Notes under the pieces: generated by a model
Databases searched by the model: none
What the model saw: the letters and a program-made list of their open reading frames with translations, nothing else
What the model was told of the DNA's origin: nothing
In this document: positions 38,930 to 52,100 of the stretch, piece by piece
How positions within the stretch are numbered: position 1 is the first letter of the stretch
Layout: each line of letters starts with the position of its first letter
Origin: Hydractinia symbiolongicarpus
Taxonomy: Eukaryota > Cnidaria > Hydrozoa > Anthoathecata > Hydractiniidae
Assembly (NCBI RefSeq): GCF_029227915.1
Contig: NC_079875.1
Location: 13,515,001 to 13,575,000 of the forward strand
DNA: 60,000 nt
Reading direction: 5' to 3'
Position numbers and translations under genes: made by a program

Positions 38930-39480
38930 ACTACTATCTCACTTCGTGGGGTGTAAGCAACTTTTAATTGTTCATCCGTAAGGCTGGGAAGAGAACTTAA
39001 ATGCGCTTGATCATCTGCATTAGAACCTGGGAGCAGAGGATCGATATCCTGGAAATGTAAAGTGATTGGAGACCTTTTATACCAGATTCAGGCGCTTCAG
39101 TATTACCTGCTAATTTCCAGGCGTTTTTCCACCTTCTTTCTTCATAAATCCACCATCCAATGAGCTTCAGGCGGATAAGTTGCAATGGGACGGTGATGTC
39201 TTGCAACGATTTAACTTCATCTGGTTGCAGACCAATCTGAGCAGTATATCAATTCGTAAACTTTCTATGCGCGTGCATCTTTGTTTAACCGTTTACGGTC
39301 AAATCCGGAGGTTGGAATAAGTGTGTCATATTAGCAGGAACGCAGACGAATTCAATATTTTCTTTCACATACAGATCCAAGACTTCTTTCGTCACTTGTC
39401 CAGTAAAGACATCCATATTGATTAAGGCTTTTTTTAAGAAAAATACAAAAACAAAATTATTAACGACAGAACTGATAGAC
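38930..39480 (-). pseudogene. Tigger/pogo-like transposase fragment
   Basis: On the minus strand the frame contains ALINMDVFTGQVTKEVLDLY and VPANMTHLFQPPDLTVNG. This is the DDE_1 (Tigger/pogo/jerky) pattern around a catalytic Asp and the conserved xLFQPxDLTVN box. A stop follows NG. Downstream the frame resumes with a decayed C-terminal part (LQDITVPLQL, then WKNAWKLAGNTEAPESGIKG, then SLPSLTDEQLKVAYTPRSE). The N-terminal DNA-binding half and the first catalytic Asp are missing, so it is a 5'-truncated relic without recognisable TIRs. Confidence 0.75.
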
Positions 39481-40507
39481 ATTTATAAATATCTTTAGAT
39501 ACACACTCGTATATAGACTTTTGTATAGTTAACATACTTCTTTACTATATTTGATATCTACTTTAATATTATTTCTGTCTTTCTTGTTGCTTAAAAACGG
39601 GACTTGGTGATAAGGCAACTCATGCCTTCTTTTTGCTCCAGCCATTTTTGTAAATATTAAAAGAAATTAAAACCTGTAACATTTATATAACGGCGAAGGG
39701 GTGCTGCATACAATAGATTGAATAATCGATTTTGGTATGCTGTGTTGTTAACTGTCTTGAGTTTGCAAGCGGGCAATACGGGTTTTCAGGCATTTAGCTT
39801 AGCGCTCTTAACGAAGGACCGATATGGAGCGGTATTGCCCGTCGTCAAGAAAAATGGTAGCTTAAAATGTAAACAGGCGCGAAAAACAAGTCTTAAGAAG
39901 TATTGCAAATGATTATATATCTAACTCCCACAATATATTTATCGATAAAAACATTTTCATAGGATAGAAACAATAAATGTCAAATGGTTTAAGAGATAAA
40001 ATAACCAGATTTAGCCACATTCTGTCTGGATGCTTTTTCAGTATGTCTAGTTAACTAACAAGCTACATAGTCCATAAAGAACGATGATCTGACATTCAGT
40101 TTTATCCAAAATATTAAATACAGGACCACGAAATTATAACATATACGTCTTCCCTCAATCTCAGACTCGTTCTTTAGCTTTTTGGTTACTCAATCAATAT
40201 AAAACTTGTATAAATCCATGTTATTCTTGGCCAGTAATACCTAGTTAAAAAATTTACTTCAATATTCGCTGTAGTGGCACATTTAACTTTACACATTATT
40301 CTGTTTCGAACATCGTAATGTTTTGTTTACATGGATTCATTCTATAGGGACTTTCACATTCTGCATAGAGTGTTTGTATTTAAACAGGACTATTTCAAAT
40401 TTTGACCTTGAGTGTGAACGAAAGTAGTACTAGTGAATTATATTATTATAAGAACACTAAACTGAAATTCTTATTTCTCTTTTTTTGTAACTTTGACGGT
40501 TAACAAA
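39481..40507. other. No recognised gene
   Basis: An inverted pair GCGGGCAATACGGG (39770) and CGGTATTGCCCGTC (39830) within a frame of 64 residues suggests a small palindromic repeat rather than a gene. Confidence 0.35.
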
Positions 40508-40644
40508 TACAATAATAACCTATTACCCCGGACTGTACCGAAAATATCGTCCTCAGTCATTGTACCGACCTCGCAAGCTCGGTCTGCACTTAGACCTCGG
40601 GCGATATTTTGTGGTACAGTCCGGGGTAATCGGTTATTATTGTA
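40508..40644. repeat. Foldback element of about 137 bp
   Basis: Left arm 40508-40549 and right arm 40602-40644 pair along most of their length (TACAATAATAACC, ATTACCCCGGACTGTACC and AAAATATCG against their complements). The central 52 bp contain a second small stem GACC..GGTC. Two short plus-strand frames here are artefacts. Confidence 0.85.
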
Positions 40645-41039
40645 TTATTACAAACTGTACAGTGTGGAAATTTTATAATAACCTGTTTTATAACTTAGTA
40701 AAATATGTTGGATTTTTGTTAATGTTTAATACATTTTTTCCATGGTTTAATTCTGGCATGTTAAAGTAAGTATATAGTTTTACAAGATTTCGCTTTTTTA
40801 CGTAACGGTATATAGAAGACTTCGATTTTGTTAGAAATTTTTTATTTTTTTTTATTTTTTATTTATTATTATTATTATATTTTGCACATGCTCATAATCT
40901 TAGACGTTCTGTTTCAGTGGATATAAATATAGAAGAATGCAGATTGTGAGTTTTAAAACTTCAAATTACTCTGTTGATGTTTTCGTTTGGTGTCCCGTAC
41001 ACGAATTCAACGAAACATTCAGTGGATTCTCCCACGGGT
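40645..41039 (+). mobile_element. Longer Helitron-like repeat (family 2), second copy
   Basis: Aligns with 20280-20646 over its whole length, with an extra T/A-rich insert near 40840-40880. It ends in a hairpin-like GTGGATTCTCCCACGGG but lacks the CTAG terminus. It directly abuts the foldback on its left. Confidence 0.5.
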
Positions 41040-41204
41040 AAAATAAGTAATATTATTAATTTACTACATATATTTTCATAATGTGAAGCAAGTATCAGTG
41101 AAACTAAAGGAACTTCGAGATTTGGATGATTTACTAGCTATATTTGCTATAAGATTTGCATGATTTACTATATCAAAACAAACGAAGCAACGAAATATTT
41201 AAAA

Positions 41205-41337
41205 CTAGTCGTTACCCGTGGAAAAATCCACGGGTTCGCCCGTCCTTGTTATACTGCATTGCGCGCGTCTCGCTACTAGCGCAGATAAGCTACCATTTTG
41301 CGTGACGGACAGACGTATACGGATATTTTAATATAGA
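41205..41337 (-). mobile_element. Helitron-like short repeat, full length
   Basis: Read on the minus strand it starts TCTATATTAAAATATCCG, passes the CGTGACGG..TACCATTTTGCG complement blocks and the hairpin CCCGTGGATTTTTCCACGGG, and ends CGACTAG. The flanking minus-strand bases are A before TC and T after CTAG, the Helitron insertion rule. Confidence 0.75.
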
Positions 41338-42257
41338 TATTAGCTCGAGGTTTCGTTATCATATTCTTATTGATTTTTTTAAGCATTGGTTACCATTGAT
41401 TAGTTTTGGTGAGTTCTTCCGTGTTTTCGTTACGGGATACATTAATTAGGCTATATTTTCTTTTTTTGCACTATTATGTATGAAATCGGGTTCCTGTGAT
41501 TCTGTAGACGTGCATCCTTACTGAAGAAATAGTTTCGATTTCTTTTATTTTAGCCCTTGTAAGTTAAGAACGCTTTCCTAGAATGGAAGTATAGAAAATG
41601 AAACTTCAATTTTTTCAAGCTTCTCGCTTTCAGATTCTTCTTATCTTTCCTGACTGCTACCGGCCATTTCAAAATAAATGTGCATTCTTCTTTTACAAAA
41701 CAAATGTTTATAACTACAAGAGATGCAGTTCCAAGAGAACCTCCAATTCTTTGGAAAAACAATAAGATCTCCATCTTTTTATTTTATGTTTTTGACTACT
41801 TTTTGTAATGCATCTAAACTGAATAAGTAGACATTTCTTTCTTCTTTGATTTAATAAAAGCAAACATAAAGTCAAATTAGTTCCTGGTTTAAACATTTTG
41901 TAAACACATTGATTAAAACAATAGGTGCTAATTTTGATAGACAAAAAAAACCCAGTTGGATATCAAAATTTTCCTGGTAATGCATATGAAGTTAAATTAG
42001 TTAAGTTTCACTAGTCATTTTTGCTCTGAAATATCATTGGTGAATTATAAATTGCTAAAACATAACTGTTTTAAGTCTTCAAGTCCATAACAATCGCTTT
42101 TGTGGAGTTTAAAAACACACGAAGAAAAATTGGCCAACTTCAAGAATACTTGCTTTCCATCGCCAGTTAAAAGGTACAAAGAAGACACCACGTAAATATC
42201 ACAATATGGTCCACGAGTTAAACTCATTAAATACTTTACTGTTAAAACACTTTACTG

Positions 42258-43027
42258 TTAAAATTTTTGCGGCACCTGGAGTGGAATAGAACAAATATGT
42301 TGTTTGTTGATCTGAGTATTTCTGATCTTTTTGTTAAGCTGGTTTCTGTTGCATTATATGCTTTTATTGTGATAGTAAATTCTGACAGTACATATTTAGC
42401 TACAGTTGCCGCTGGTTTTTCATCATTTCTCTTCAGTTATCATGGTTAATGACAATAGTGATATCAATTGAAAGATGTTTGGTTGTTACAAACCCAAACG
42501 CACGTTATAAAGGAGGAAGAATGCTTTTAACATTTTTAGTTTCCTTGGTTTTTTTGTGCTCGTTATAATTGCATTCTGAAATGGCACAAACTCTTACTTA
42601 ACTCAGCCAGAAGAATTTTCCACTGAAATAAAAGGAAGAGCTTTTCGAGAAAATCTTAAGGTATCCTGGAAGATACATGAATTCACGGGAGTTGCTGGGA
42701 AGCTGTTATTTTTCATAGCTGCTGCCATTTTGCAATTATATTGTATTTCATTCGTAAAAAGTATAATTCAATACGAGGTAGTCGACAGTCTAGCTTAAAC
42801 TACAGCGATCATTTGTCAAAAACAATTGCAATTTATTTCTTATGTTTACTTATCTGTTATCTTCCTACATTGATATTGTAAAGCCTGTGCTTAACTGGAA
42901 TTGGCAAGGTCGACAGTCAGAGTGTATACCAAATACAAATCTGCTCTCTTTTGATGTACTCAAATAGATTTTTAAACGCGATTATTTTACTGCGTAGAAG
43001 TACAAAGATCAGACAAGTTCGTAGATA
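42258..43027 (+). pseudogene. Class A G-protein-coupled receptor pseudogene
   Basis: Fragments of one seven-helix receptor follow in order. TM2 is NMLFVDLSISDLFVKLVSVA with the conserved LxxxxSD aspartate. TM3 with its cytoplasmic end is WLMTIVISIERCLVVTNP (ER in place of DRY) then ARYKGGRMLLTFLVSLVFLC for TM4. TM5 is CCHFAIILYFIRKKYN, TM6 is SKTIAIYFLCLLICYLPTLI, and TM7 is SLLMYSNRFLNAIILLRRS, an N(x)xxY-like end. The frame shifts between TM2 and TM3 near 42441, shifts again before TM5, and a TAA sits between TM6 and TM7. TM1 was not found upstream. Ligand class cannot be told. It is clearly non-functional as sequenced. Confidence 0.85.
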
Positions 43028-44438
43028 AGGTCAAACAGATTGTAATAAATATTAGTTTGAAGTATCAATACTAAACAATGGATGATTTAATTTGTACTAA
43101 CTTCATCGCAACAAACTATGTTAAAAGATATTGCATTTATTAACTAATTTTACACTAGCACCAGTTTCTGTTTGGCTCGCATACAGAAACTGGTGAAATA
43201 AACTGTGTTTGTTAATATAAGACATATAACTGAAATATGCATCAAAATAACTTTTCTTTTATCACTCTAATAATTTTTGCATTATATTTATACCAACTTG
43301 ACGTCTAGAGCTGTAATCTTCTTAATCTCTGTGTTAAACGAAACACGATGTCTTGTAAATCCTATCGTGTTTGCATATTTATGTTAAAACGCGTTTTTTT
43401 GCTTTCGGACCATTTTATTCTATCTTTTGTTATACATTAAGGACATCTTACTATAAAATAAACCGTTGCAACACATTCTCTGGCATAAGGAGGCTTTAGA
43501 ATGGATTACACAATTCTAGTTATTCTCAATTACTTTTAATTAGGGCAAGACCATTTTTGTCGAATCCTTGTAACATTTCAGCAAGATGTTGGTAAACTTA
43601 AAAATGTTATTAGAACTTTTGACAGTATAAAACATATTGACACAAATTTACTTGCCATAAGTACATATATAATTATTTTAATAAACACACAACAAGTTGT
43701 GAGAATTTTTCATATTCCCTACTCCAATTTCACGGGGTGGGAAGCAATGGGGGAGGGTGGTATTTGGGGTGGATTCCACCACTAACTTAATTCTTTATTA
43801 CGACTCCTAAACACACTGCCCACAATAGGGCTGAAAATGGGTTTCTTTTATTATTTTTCAATTTGGTAACTTTTATAAATTTTTAAAACCCAATCATGTC
43901 AATTGCAATGGCAACCGTGTTCCTAAATGTTAACTAATCCCATATTTTAATTAATCCAATCGAGTTGTAAATAGTCAGCGATAAAACATGTGCTGCTTGA
44001 AAATTGATGAAGTCATAGCAAAATTAATTCAATCCACAATTTAGTCAAAAAAGATAAATAGAGTAAATGTTGAGAAACATAAATTCAGTGCCTAACTTAC
44101 GTCATGAAAAACACTCTCCAATTGTATGGAAATGTTGTTAAATGTGAATCAATTATCTTTGTAGGATATTGAAATATGTATTGAATTGAAATCAGTTTTA
44201 CTTACAGAATAGTTGTTTCACGCAAAAAGTTAAGCAAAAAAGTTTGCAAATAATCCTAAAGCTGAAATTCTAAGCTTTTTTTACAAGTTAGAGCATACGT
44301 GACTGATCATATGAAGAAGCACAGGTGCAAAAAGGTCGGCCAACGGCAAAAATAATGTGTGGATATAAATGATTATTTCAAAATAACAAGTTCCCCTTCC
44401 AGAAAGTAATTTGTAAACGAGAAATAAACTTGTGTGTG
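43028..44438. other. No recognised gene
   Basis: AT-rich. A small hairpin CACCAGTTTCTGT with ACAGAAACTGGTG lies near 43158-43194. Confidence 0.35.
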
Positions 44439-44506
44439 CTTTCGTTGTAATGTATCCAATTATGATAACATATATGTTATCATAACTGGATACATTGTAA
44501 CGAAAG
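44439..44506. repeat. 68-bp near-perfect palindrome
   Basis: CTTTCGTTGTAATGTATCCA..ACATAT pairs with ATATGT..TGGATACATTGTAACGAAAG, with about two mismatches and no loop. It could form a long cruciform or a short hairpin RNA. Both overlapping frames here (one per strand) exist because of the symmetry. Confidence 0.9.
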
Positions 44507-44635
44507 AACATGCTCTACACTTTTGTAAACAAAAAAAAGGAAGGTATATAATTATAATCATATTCCAACATATTGGAAATTCGGTATATTTACATTTACA
44601 ACTGAGCACTTTTAAAATTTGAAAAGTAATTGCTT

Positions 44636-44796
44636 TAACAACAAACTTTTCATTCGGAAATTAACCAACCAAAGAATAAATGCAATTGTTTATCAAAACC
44701 AATCATAATCGCAGATTTCAATTTACGAATAATTTATTCGCTGTCAAAGATTAAAACTAACTTTCTATACAGACACCTGCCAGAACCACGCTGTTT
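44636..44796. repeat. Dispersed repeat, second copy of 399-551
   Basis: Shares AACAAACTTT, AAATTAACCAACCA, AACCAATCATAA and CTATACAGACACCTGCCAGAAC with 399-551 in the same order. Confidence 0.65.
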
Positions 44797-46163
44797 GTTT
44801 CAATAGAATCTCAAAGAGTTGCTTCTCCTTACAGAATGTATTTAAAATATTTATAATCAGAATAAGTAACTGTTAATTTTGAAAATAACAATCACATAAT
44901 AACTAATAATTAATTTAGATGAAAAAGTAAATATCTAAAAAAAATACCTGAAAAATATCTGAAAATTATTTTGAATTTTTGTAAGCTAAAATTATTGCTG
45001 TCAATCGTCGTTTAAGGCATAAATTGTAATTGTCATGTGACCGACTTTATTCGTACTAAGTGTTTTTAACTACTCAACTAAGGGAGGTTATCCAAACTCT
45101 TAAAATGTACTAATTGCAGTCACAAAAACATGACCATTTCCCCTATATTTCGGGGCCTTTGTGGACCCTGATGTGGATTCTTCAGTAAACCAGCGTTATT
45201 TGAAACAACAACTAGCGTACAGTACCGAAAAGGTAGCAGTGCATCAGTTGAATCTTTTTTACCACAAAAATAACCAGAAGAGTGTAATTGTTTCAATAAA
45301 ATTTTAGTGAGAGGTTATAATTACAGAGTTTTGTTATGTTTTTTGCTATAAATGCAGTTTAATCTAGCCAAATCTATGCTTTTCTGTGTTATCTTCATCT
45401 ACTAGCTAAAAGTAGTAGACACAAGCAAGTGTTTGTAAATGGGACAACCTTCCAAAAGATTTTCTGACGTTTTTTGTTTCTATTTTTAATGTAGCAGGAT
45501 TAGCTGTACATTCGAGTGTCAATGTCACAGCAGTCTCGATAGACTTTTTAATGTTTAGGTGTGGTTAGATTACACTCGCAGCTATTTTTTGATCACGATT
45601 AGCTTTAGAACTTCCAGTAAAAGCTTTTTTTTAAAGGCATTACGCCCCTAAGAACGTAACACATATTACTGTAATAAGCGTTCACCCTGTTTTCGCTCTT
45701 TGTTAATTATTTTACTTTTAATAAAAATTGTGGTATACAAATTAATGAATGCTTTTTGACTATTTTTTTATTCATTTAAACCGATAAACTGCAAAATACA
45801 AAATTGGTGGTGGCCGTGTTAGCTAGCTGCATGAAGGTGACCTCAGGCAGGACCGGACATATTCTGTAATTTTCATAAGATTAAATTTTGATTTATTTTT
45901 TGTTGATATCGTCATTGAAAATTCAAAATATCTCTTAGCAGATTATTAATGCTTATACATGACTGCGGTGGCAACAAGTATAGTGGACTTTCCGAGATAT
46001 ATATTTACTTACGAAAAACGTCCGAGCAACGTATACAAGCATTAAATCCTGAATTGAATTGTAACTAAATATTAAAAGGCTAAATTCATTATTTTCAATA
46101 TACATTTATCAATATGTTTTTTTTTTTCACTCTCATTTCATTGGAACCTTTGAAAATGAAAAC
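44797..46163. other. Intergenic, no recognised gene
   Basis: AT-rich region upstream of the plus-strand gene that begins at 46164. No clear TATA box could be chosen. Confidence 0.35.
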
Positions 46164-49100
46164 ATGATGTTGCCTAAAAATATTTTGATCGTTTTAATGG
46201 TAAGACATTTTTTTTCTTTTTGTTTCTTTCTAGTTTTTGTTCTTCTTTGTCAAAAATGAATTCACTTTAGACATTGGGAACTCGCCATTAAAAAGTTACA
46301 CATGTTGTGATAATTAAGAAGACAGATTTATATCGTGAAGTTGTATTTTACTTTAAATATTTTATTTTAACTTTTACTGTTAAAAAGGGAAATTTTTTAT
46401 TTTTTATTTCACCTTTATAATACTTCCTGAAGGCTCCGCATCCATTAGGCGTCTAACTGGCGTTAATCCTATCTGTATCCTGCGCATTAAAATACTTGTC
46501 GACGTTCCAAACGTTTGTTTTTGTCCCTTCATTGTGCAGAATACAATGTAGAAGCAACAAAACAACATGCAGTCTATAAAATTATCCAGAAAATCTTATT
46601 TTACAACTAGCACCTGACAGGTGTTAACTGACGCGTAGTAAACGTAAGTAATAAGAAAGGTCGTTATAAGTACGGTCTGAAAAAATCATAATAAGCATGA
46701 TTCACTTTTTTTTAACAGGTAGAGGTGATCAAGAAAGTTGATGCATATCGTAAGTATATCTTATTTATGATCAAAGTAATATTGAGGTGGCAAGGGAGAT
46801 TACACCCTTTTATAACATCGTACTGTTAAAACCCATATTTAATATGTATATTTTGTTCTAAAAGGATCGATATCTTTTAGAGGAAAAAAAATGTTGCATC
46901 GACATCAATCACGTTCAGTAATGAATTAACTAGTCCAAAGCCCGTTGATAATCCACGGGAATTCACCCGTCGCTATTCGCAGCTACCATTTTTGGCTCAC
47001 GAACAGAAAGTTATAATATAGACTAGTCGTTAACCCGTGGAAAAATCCACAGGGTCGCCCGTCTGCAAATTACACGCTACTTTGAAACTAAAATGCACTA
47101 ACGTACTTGGCGTAATATGAAACCCAACAATGTCTCACATTTTTTTTAACACAGAAAGTCACATTTCAAACGGTACAATGTTCGCTGTCTGTGAGTGGCA
47201 GTTTGTAGCAGCGAATTGGGACAGGTGAATCTATAGTATAATACCCGTATACGTCTGCCTGTCATGCAAAATGGTAACCACAGTTGCGAGACACACGAAA
47301 TGCGCTAAGTAAAGGACGGACGAATCGTTGGATCTATTCATGGGCCACTGACTAGTCCCTGTGATTTTTACCAGCGGCTCAAGGCTAGGCACTACAAATA
47401 AGATAGAAAAAAAAATATTTATTTAATCCACTGTCGCGTCGAAATACGTTGACCAACACTGTTCTACATAAATTGTTTATGAACTGAAAACGCTACTCAG
47501 GCTACTGTCATGGATGAAATATTCGTGGGATGTTAGGTGGCTTAAACATTAAAATAGGTTTATAGAATTTCTATATTGCTACACAAAGAATTTAACTTCA
47601 GGAGAGGTGACTGTCACCTCTCCTTCCCCTCCTATCTCCATACTTTGTTATATTCTGTCCTGAAGACATTGCTGACTTTAAATTGAAAAATAAAAATGAA
47701 AATAATGTCAAAGAAAAAGGAAAAGGCACATCTAAGCACCAGTGCCGTGAAACTTTTAAAAGGAATATAACTTGACGCAGCTGCAGTGTTGCAATAGAGG
47801 AAAAAAATGGTGGCTATCAATATCTGCTTATGTCAGCACTGTTTCTGTAAAGTCATCTAAAGACTAAAATTTTTCGAAAATACCAGTGTTTAAATCCCAA
47901 AAATAAAAAACCCATTTGTTCCCGAACAAACCTTTAACAGTCTGTTTAAAGATTATGAAAGACAAATAAAGGTTATTTAACATATTTTCCCGCTTCTACT
48001 TATCTTACATGACAAAATTCGAAAAGTCGTCAAAAATATCCGAATTTTCCGGCTTTTTAAGTATAATCCCGAAAAATTTGAAATTGGGCTTTTTACTTCT
48101 GAAAACGTTATAAAATGATTCCTCTTGATCAAGTTATGTTATGGTGAAAGTTTGAAGTTCTAATCACAATTCTAACGCGGATTACATTTTCGAGTGACAA
48201 CTAAATCTAGCTCTGGCAAGCGTGGGAACTAAAAACTTGTCAGACAGGTTTTTAACAGAATATTATGAAAACTCAGTAACTATTATAGTTAAAAGCCACA
48301 TAGCAAAAAAGCGTTTATTGAAAATAAAGTGCAAGGGAAGAGACGTATGCGGCAGAATGTCGGCTGAAGATTAATATGCATTATTTCACAGTTATAATGG
48401 AGCTTTTGTATCTCGAGTACCAACAGAGTATTTCTATTATTAAAATGCACCAAAGAGTTACCTTAACACAATGTTTGTAAAATATTTTGGTTGGTAATTT
48501 ACCTTAAGCTTTTTTGGAATTTTAGCACAATGCGTCAAAGAGGATGGAATTCCAGTTGCTGCAAGAATTTATAGCAGAAGTGCTAGTACTATGAATGAAT
48601 GTTTAAATGATTGCTATAGATACCAAATGGAACATAATAATAACTTCTACAATGGGATATCTTATCACCCAAACGTGTGCAGATGCTTGGCTAACATGAC
48701 GGATATCATACCCATAAGTCCAAATGGAACAAAAACATGCTTTTTCGGACCTCGTGTTGAAGGTAAGAGAATGTTGCTAGAAGGCATAAAGTAATTAGGA
48801 GAAAAAAACGAAAAGCAGGTAAAAAAATTAAAGTTGGAAAAACTTTAAAACTTTAAATTTTGTGTCTTTTAAAAAATACTGGTAACAAACATTTAGTTCC
48901 TTTTCTCCAGTTGTCATATGAAAATAAAACGAGAACACCATTGTAGTCAACGCGGTGAGAGGAGTTTGTTTGGTAACTTTTGTGGCGTCGTAAATTTACG
49001 ACTACAATCTTTGTGATATAAGAGGCTTCTTAAACAACAAAATAGAGCTCTTTAATATTACCACAATGATCCCCGACCTTTTATATTGCTTTTAAATTCT

Positions 49101-52100
49101 ATTCCGTTTAGTGCTATTTTATGCATCGCTAGCATGTCTTGTAATGAACAGCATTTGATATACAGTTGCCAAAACTGCGGGCCGCAAATGAACATTTTAC
49201 ACTACACGCCGCTAGGCGTTGTAAAGTTAGACTAATAACATGCTTCCATTCTTTAGAGTTATCACTGACTTTACTGGAATTGCCGAAACAATATGAGATT
49301 GAAGCGGGAACAACGTTTGAGCACGTCTTTAGCATGTCATACACTAATATGTTTAATCCTTCGTATCAAACACTCAATATAGCATCCATGCCTAACAAAA
49401 AGAGGCGGCGTAAGTATGTTAGAAAGTATGTTAGAAATGAATCTAAAGTAACAACATGTTTTAAATCGATTATGTTGATATTAAAGTCAATGTTTAAATT
49501 AGTCTGGCAAAGAGTAAGCCCATATAAAACCAATTAGTAAATGTTCCATATCGCTGCTTGGTGCTTGTACTGCGCAAAGCTATAATTCCATTTGTGTAAA
49601 AAACTTGTTTTTACTCTCATCCGTTTACGGAGGACTTTATTGGTTTAGTGTTTTTTCTGTGTTGTTTTTTTTTCTGTAGAATAAAAAAAATAACTTCTCG
49701 TCTTTTCCTGGCGTATTTAGGAATCCAAAATGGCGATTTCAAAGCGATACGTAATTTTTGAAACATATGAAGGATTTTTTTTTGTAAGAAAGTTTCCTGT
49801 GAGTATATTCTAAGTTGCTTATTTCTTTCTGTATAAAAAGATTTATATTTTTAACATCCTTTTAAAAAAGATAAAAATAAAAAGCATTAAATTAATATTA
49901 GGCCGTCGGCTATGTTCAATAAAAAGCTCTCTAGAATAATTTTCGTTGCCCATATTTGGTGACCAATATTTTTTTGGTTAAATCAGCGTTTTGGGTTGTA
50001 CTGATTTATACTATCGATGTTACCAATTTCGATACCCCGCAGTTTTCGTGTAATTAAGGGTTTCAAAATGTGCTTTCGTGTGATATAGTGCATTATCGAT
50101 TTTACGCGTTTCTAACTAATAATAACATTACAACAAAGCCAAAACTTTTCTTTTTAAAAAGTACGTACAACTAACTTACTTAATGCAAAAATATTTAAAA
50201 AAAATGCATTTAACAAGCGATTATTCCTTTATCGTGTGATATCGTTATGTATCGATACTCGATAACATGAAAAAGCAACATTTTGGCTGTAAATGGACAA
50301 AATTTTGTCGCCATTAGTTATTATATTCTTGCCTAAGCCTTTTATGATTGTTAGAAAGTATAATATTAAGAATGTTAAGTCTCAGAAGATCATAGCGAAG
50401 ATCTTAATGCTACCCGATAAAATAAAATGAAATTAAAACGCTGCTTTCATATATTAAAAAACGTTAAAATCTATGTCCTCATCGCTCTCTGAGTTGTTAT
50501 CAGATGATTCGGTGCTAGTACCATCAGCTTCAAGAGGGTTTGCGTTTTCACAGTTTTCACATAAACATAAACTGGAGCACTCAAGACCGTTTTTTCTGCA
50601 ACCACAAGCATTGTTGGTGCATGATTTTTTGCATTGGCACGTTGTTGTTTGAAGTAATGCTTGTGTTGCAGGTTTTTGATCGAGCCATTTGATTACAAGC
50701 GAGCTGTTATTCAACGTCCAGCCATGGTCGGTTATGCTAATATCTGGAATGAACTGAACAGTGCGTCATTTTCAGATAAAAGCTTGGTATATAGCTCTTA
50801 AAAGATGGTAGCGCAAGGCATCGTCTGTTGGTGGCAAAAGATCTTCGCTGTATTTTCCATGAGTGAAAAGGTACAATCTTGTACTATTGATTGTTGAAGA
50901 TACTGTCTGAGAACCGTATAAACTGCAAACAAAGACAGCAGCTTTATTATAGCTCTCTTCCGTAGCATCTGCTACATCTCTGAGGGTTGAAAAAAATCTA
51001 TGTAAAGTGGCTTGGTTTTCATTACGTCAAAGCATTTCTTTTTTCCTTTTCCATGAAAGGAGCTAACTGAATCGCAACCTGTAAAGGCGTGATGTTCATA
51101 TGCTATTTTCGTTAGATTTACATTAGAAGAAAAAGTAGAAGTTTCTTTTTTACCCAATTTAAAAGACATCAAATCATTTAAAGGAACATCAAGACTTTTT
51201 CTTTGTGATCTTTTTATTGATGACACACTTGTTTGATTGTCTGTGACATTATTTTGAATCATGATCATGTTGGTGATGTGTGTTTGCTTCTCAGTTTCCT
51301 CAGCAAAGTCAGCATTGTTACAACAACGGTGGGAAATTTCTTGCGATCGACGTTTTCTGGTAAATCAGACGAACGCAAGCTTGCTTTTTCCGCCAATGCA
51401 GTATCATGACGTTGCACAGAGGAGTAGGAAATGCAATGGTCAAAACCATTTAAAATATTAATCAACTTGGAGCTACCAGTTAGTTGTATTACAGCCATCG
51501 ACAAGGCCATTGATTTAGGTGTAACTGTTCTCCCATTTGTCGCGTTATAAATCAGATCTTGTGATAGCAGCAAAATGATTCGATCGTCTTTCACGTCCTT
51601 GATGTTAATGCGTGTCTCAAAATTAGGTTCGTCACTCATATTGAGTAGCCAAGCCATGAAATTGTACAGTAATGGAGGAACAAATTCTCGAACATCTCTT
51701 TTTACGATGAACGATTCTGACGCCTTGATGACATTGCGCAAGTAAAATGCTGCATGGTAGAGATAGTTGCTCGGAATCCCTCGCGTCGCGTTATCACCCC
51801 ACTCACTTTCGTCGCTGGAAGAACTCTCTGATGTTGTACCTTCACTTTCTGTTATATCTGCAGATTCTAACATGTCCCCCGCCTCATATTCTTTTAGATA
51901 GACATTGTAGCTCTTTCTGCGAAATTTTGGGCGATAGAAGACGAGTTCAGGGAAGTCTTTTTGTAACTTTAACCGCAGTCTAGAAGCTTTATAATTGAAA
52001 GTATTGCTACCCTGTCTAGCAGCAATATATCTAAATTTTCTAACCAGAGTAGTCATATTGACAATTTTTTTTTTCTTCTATTAATTCCATTTTGACATAA

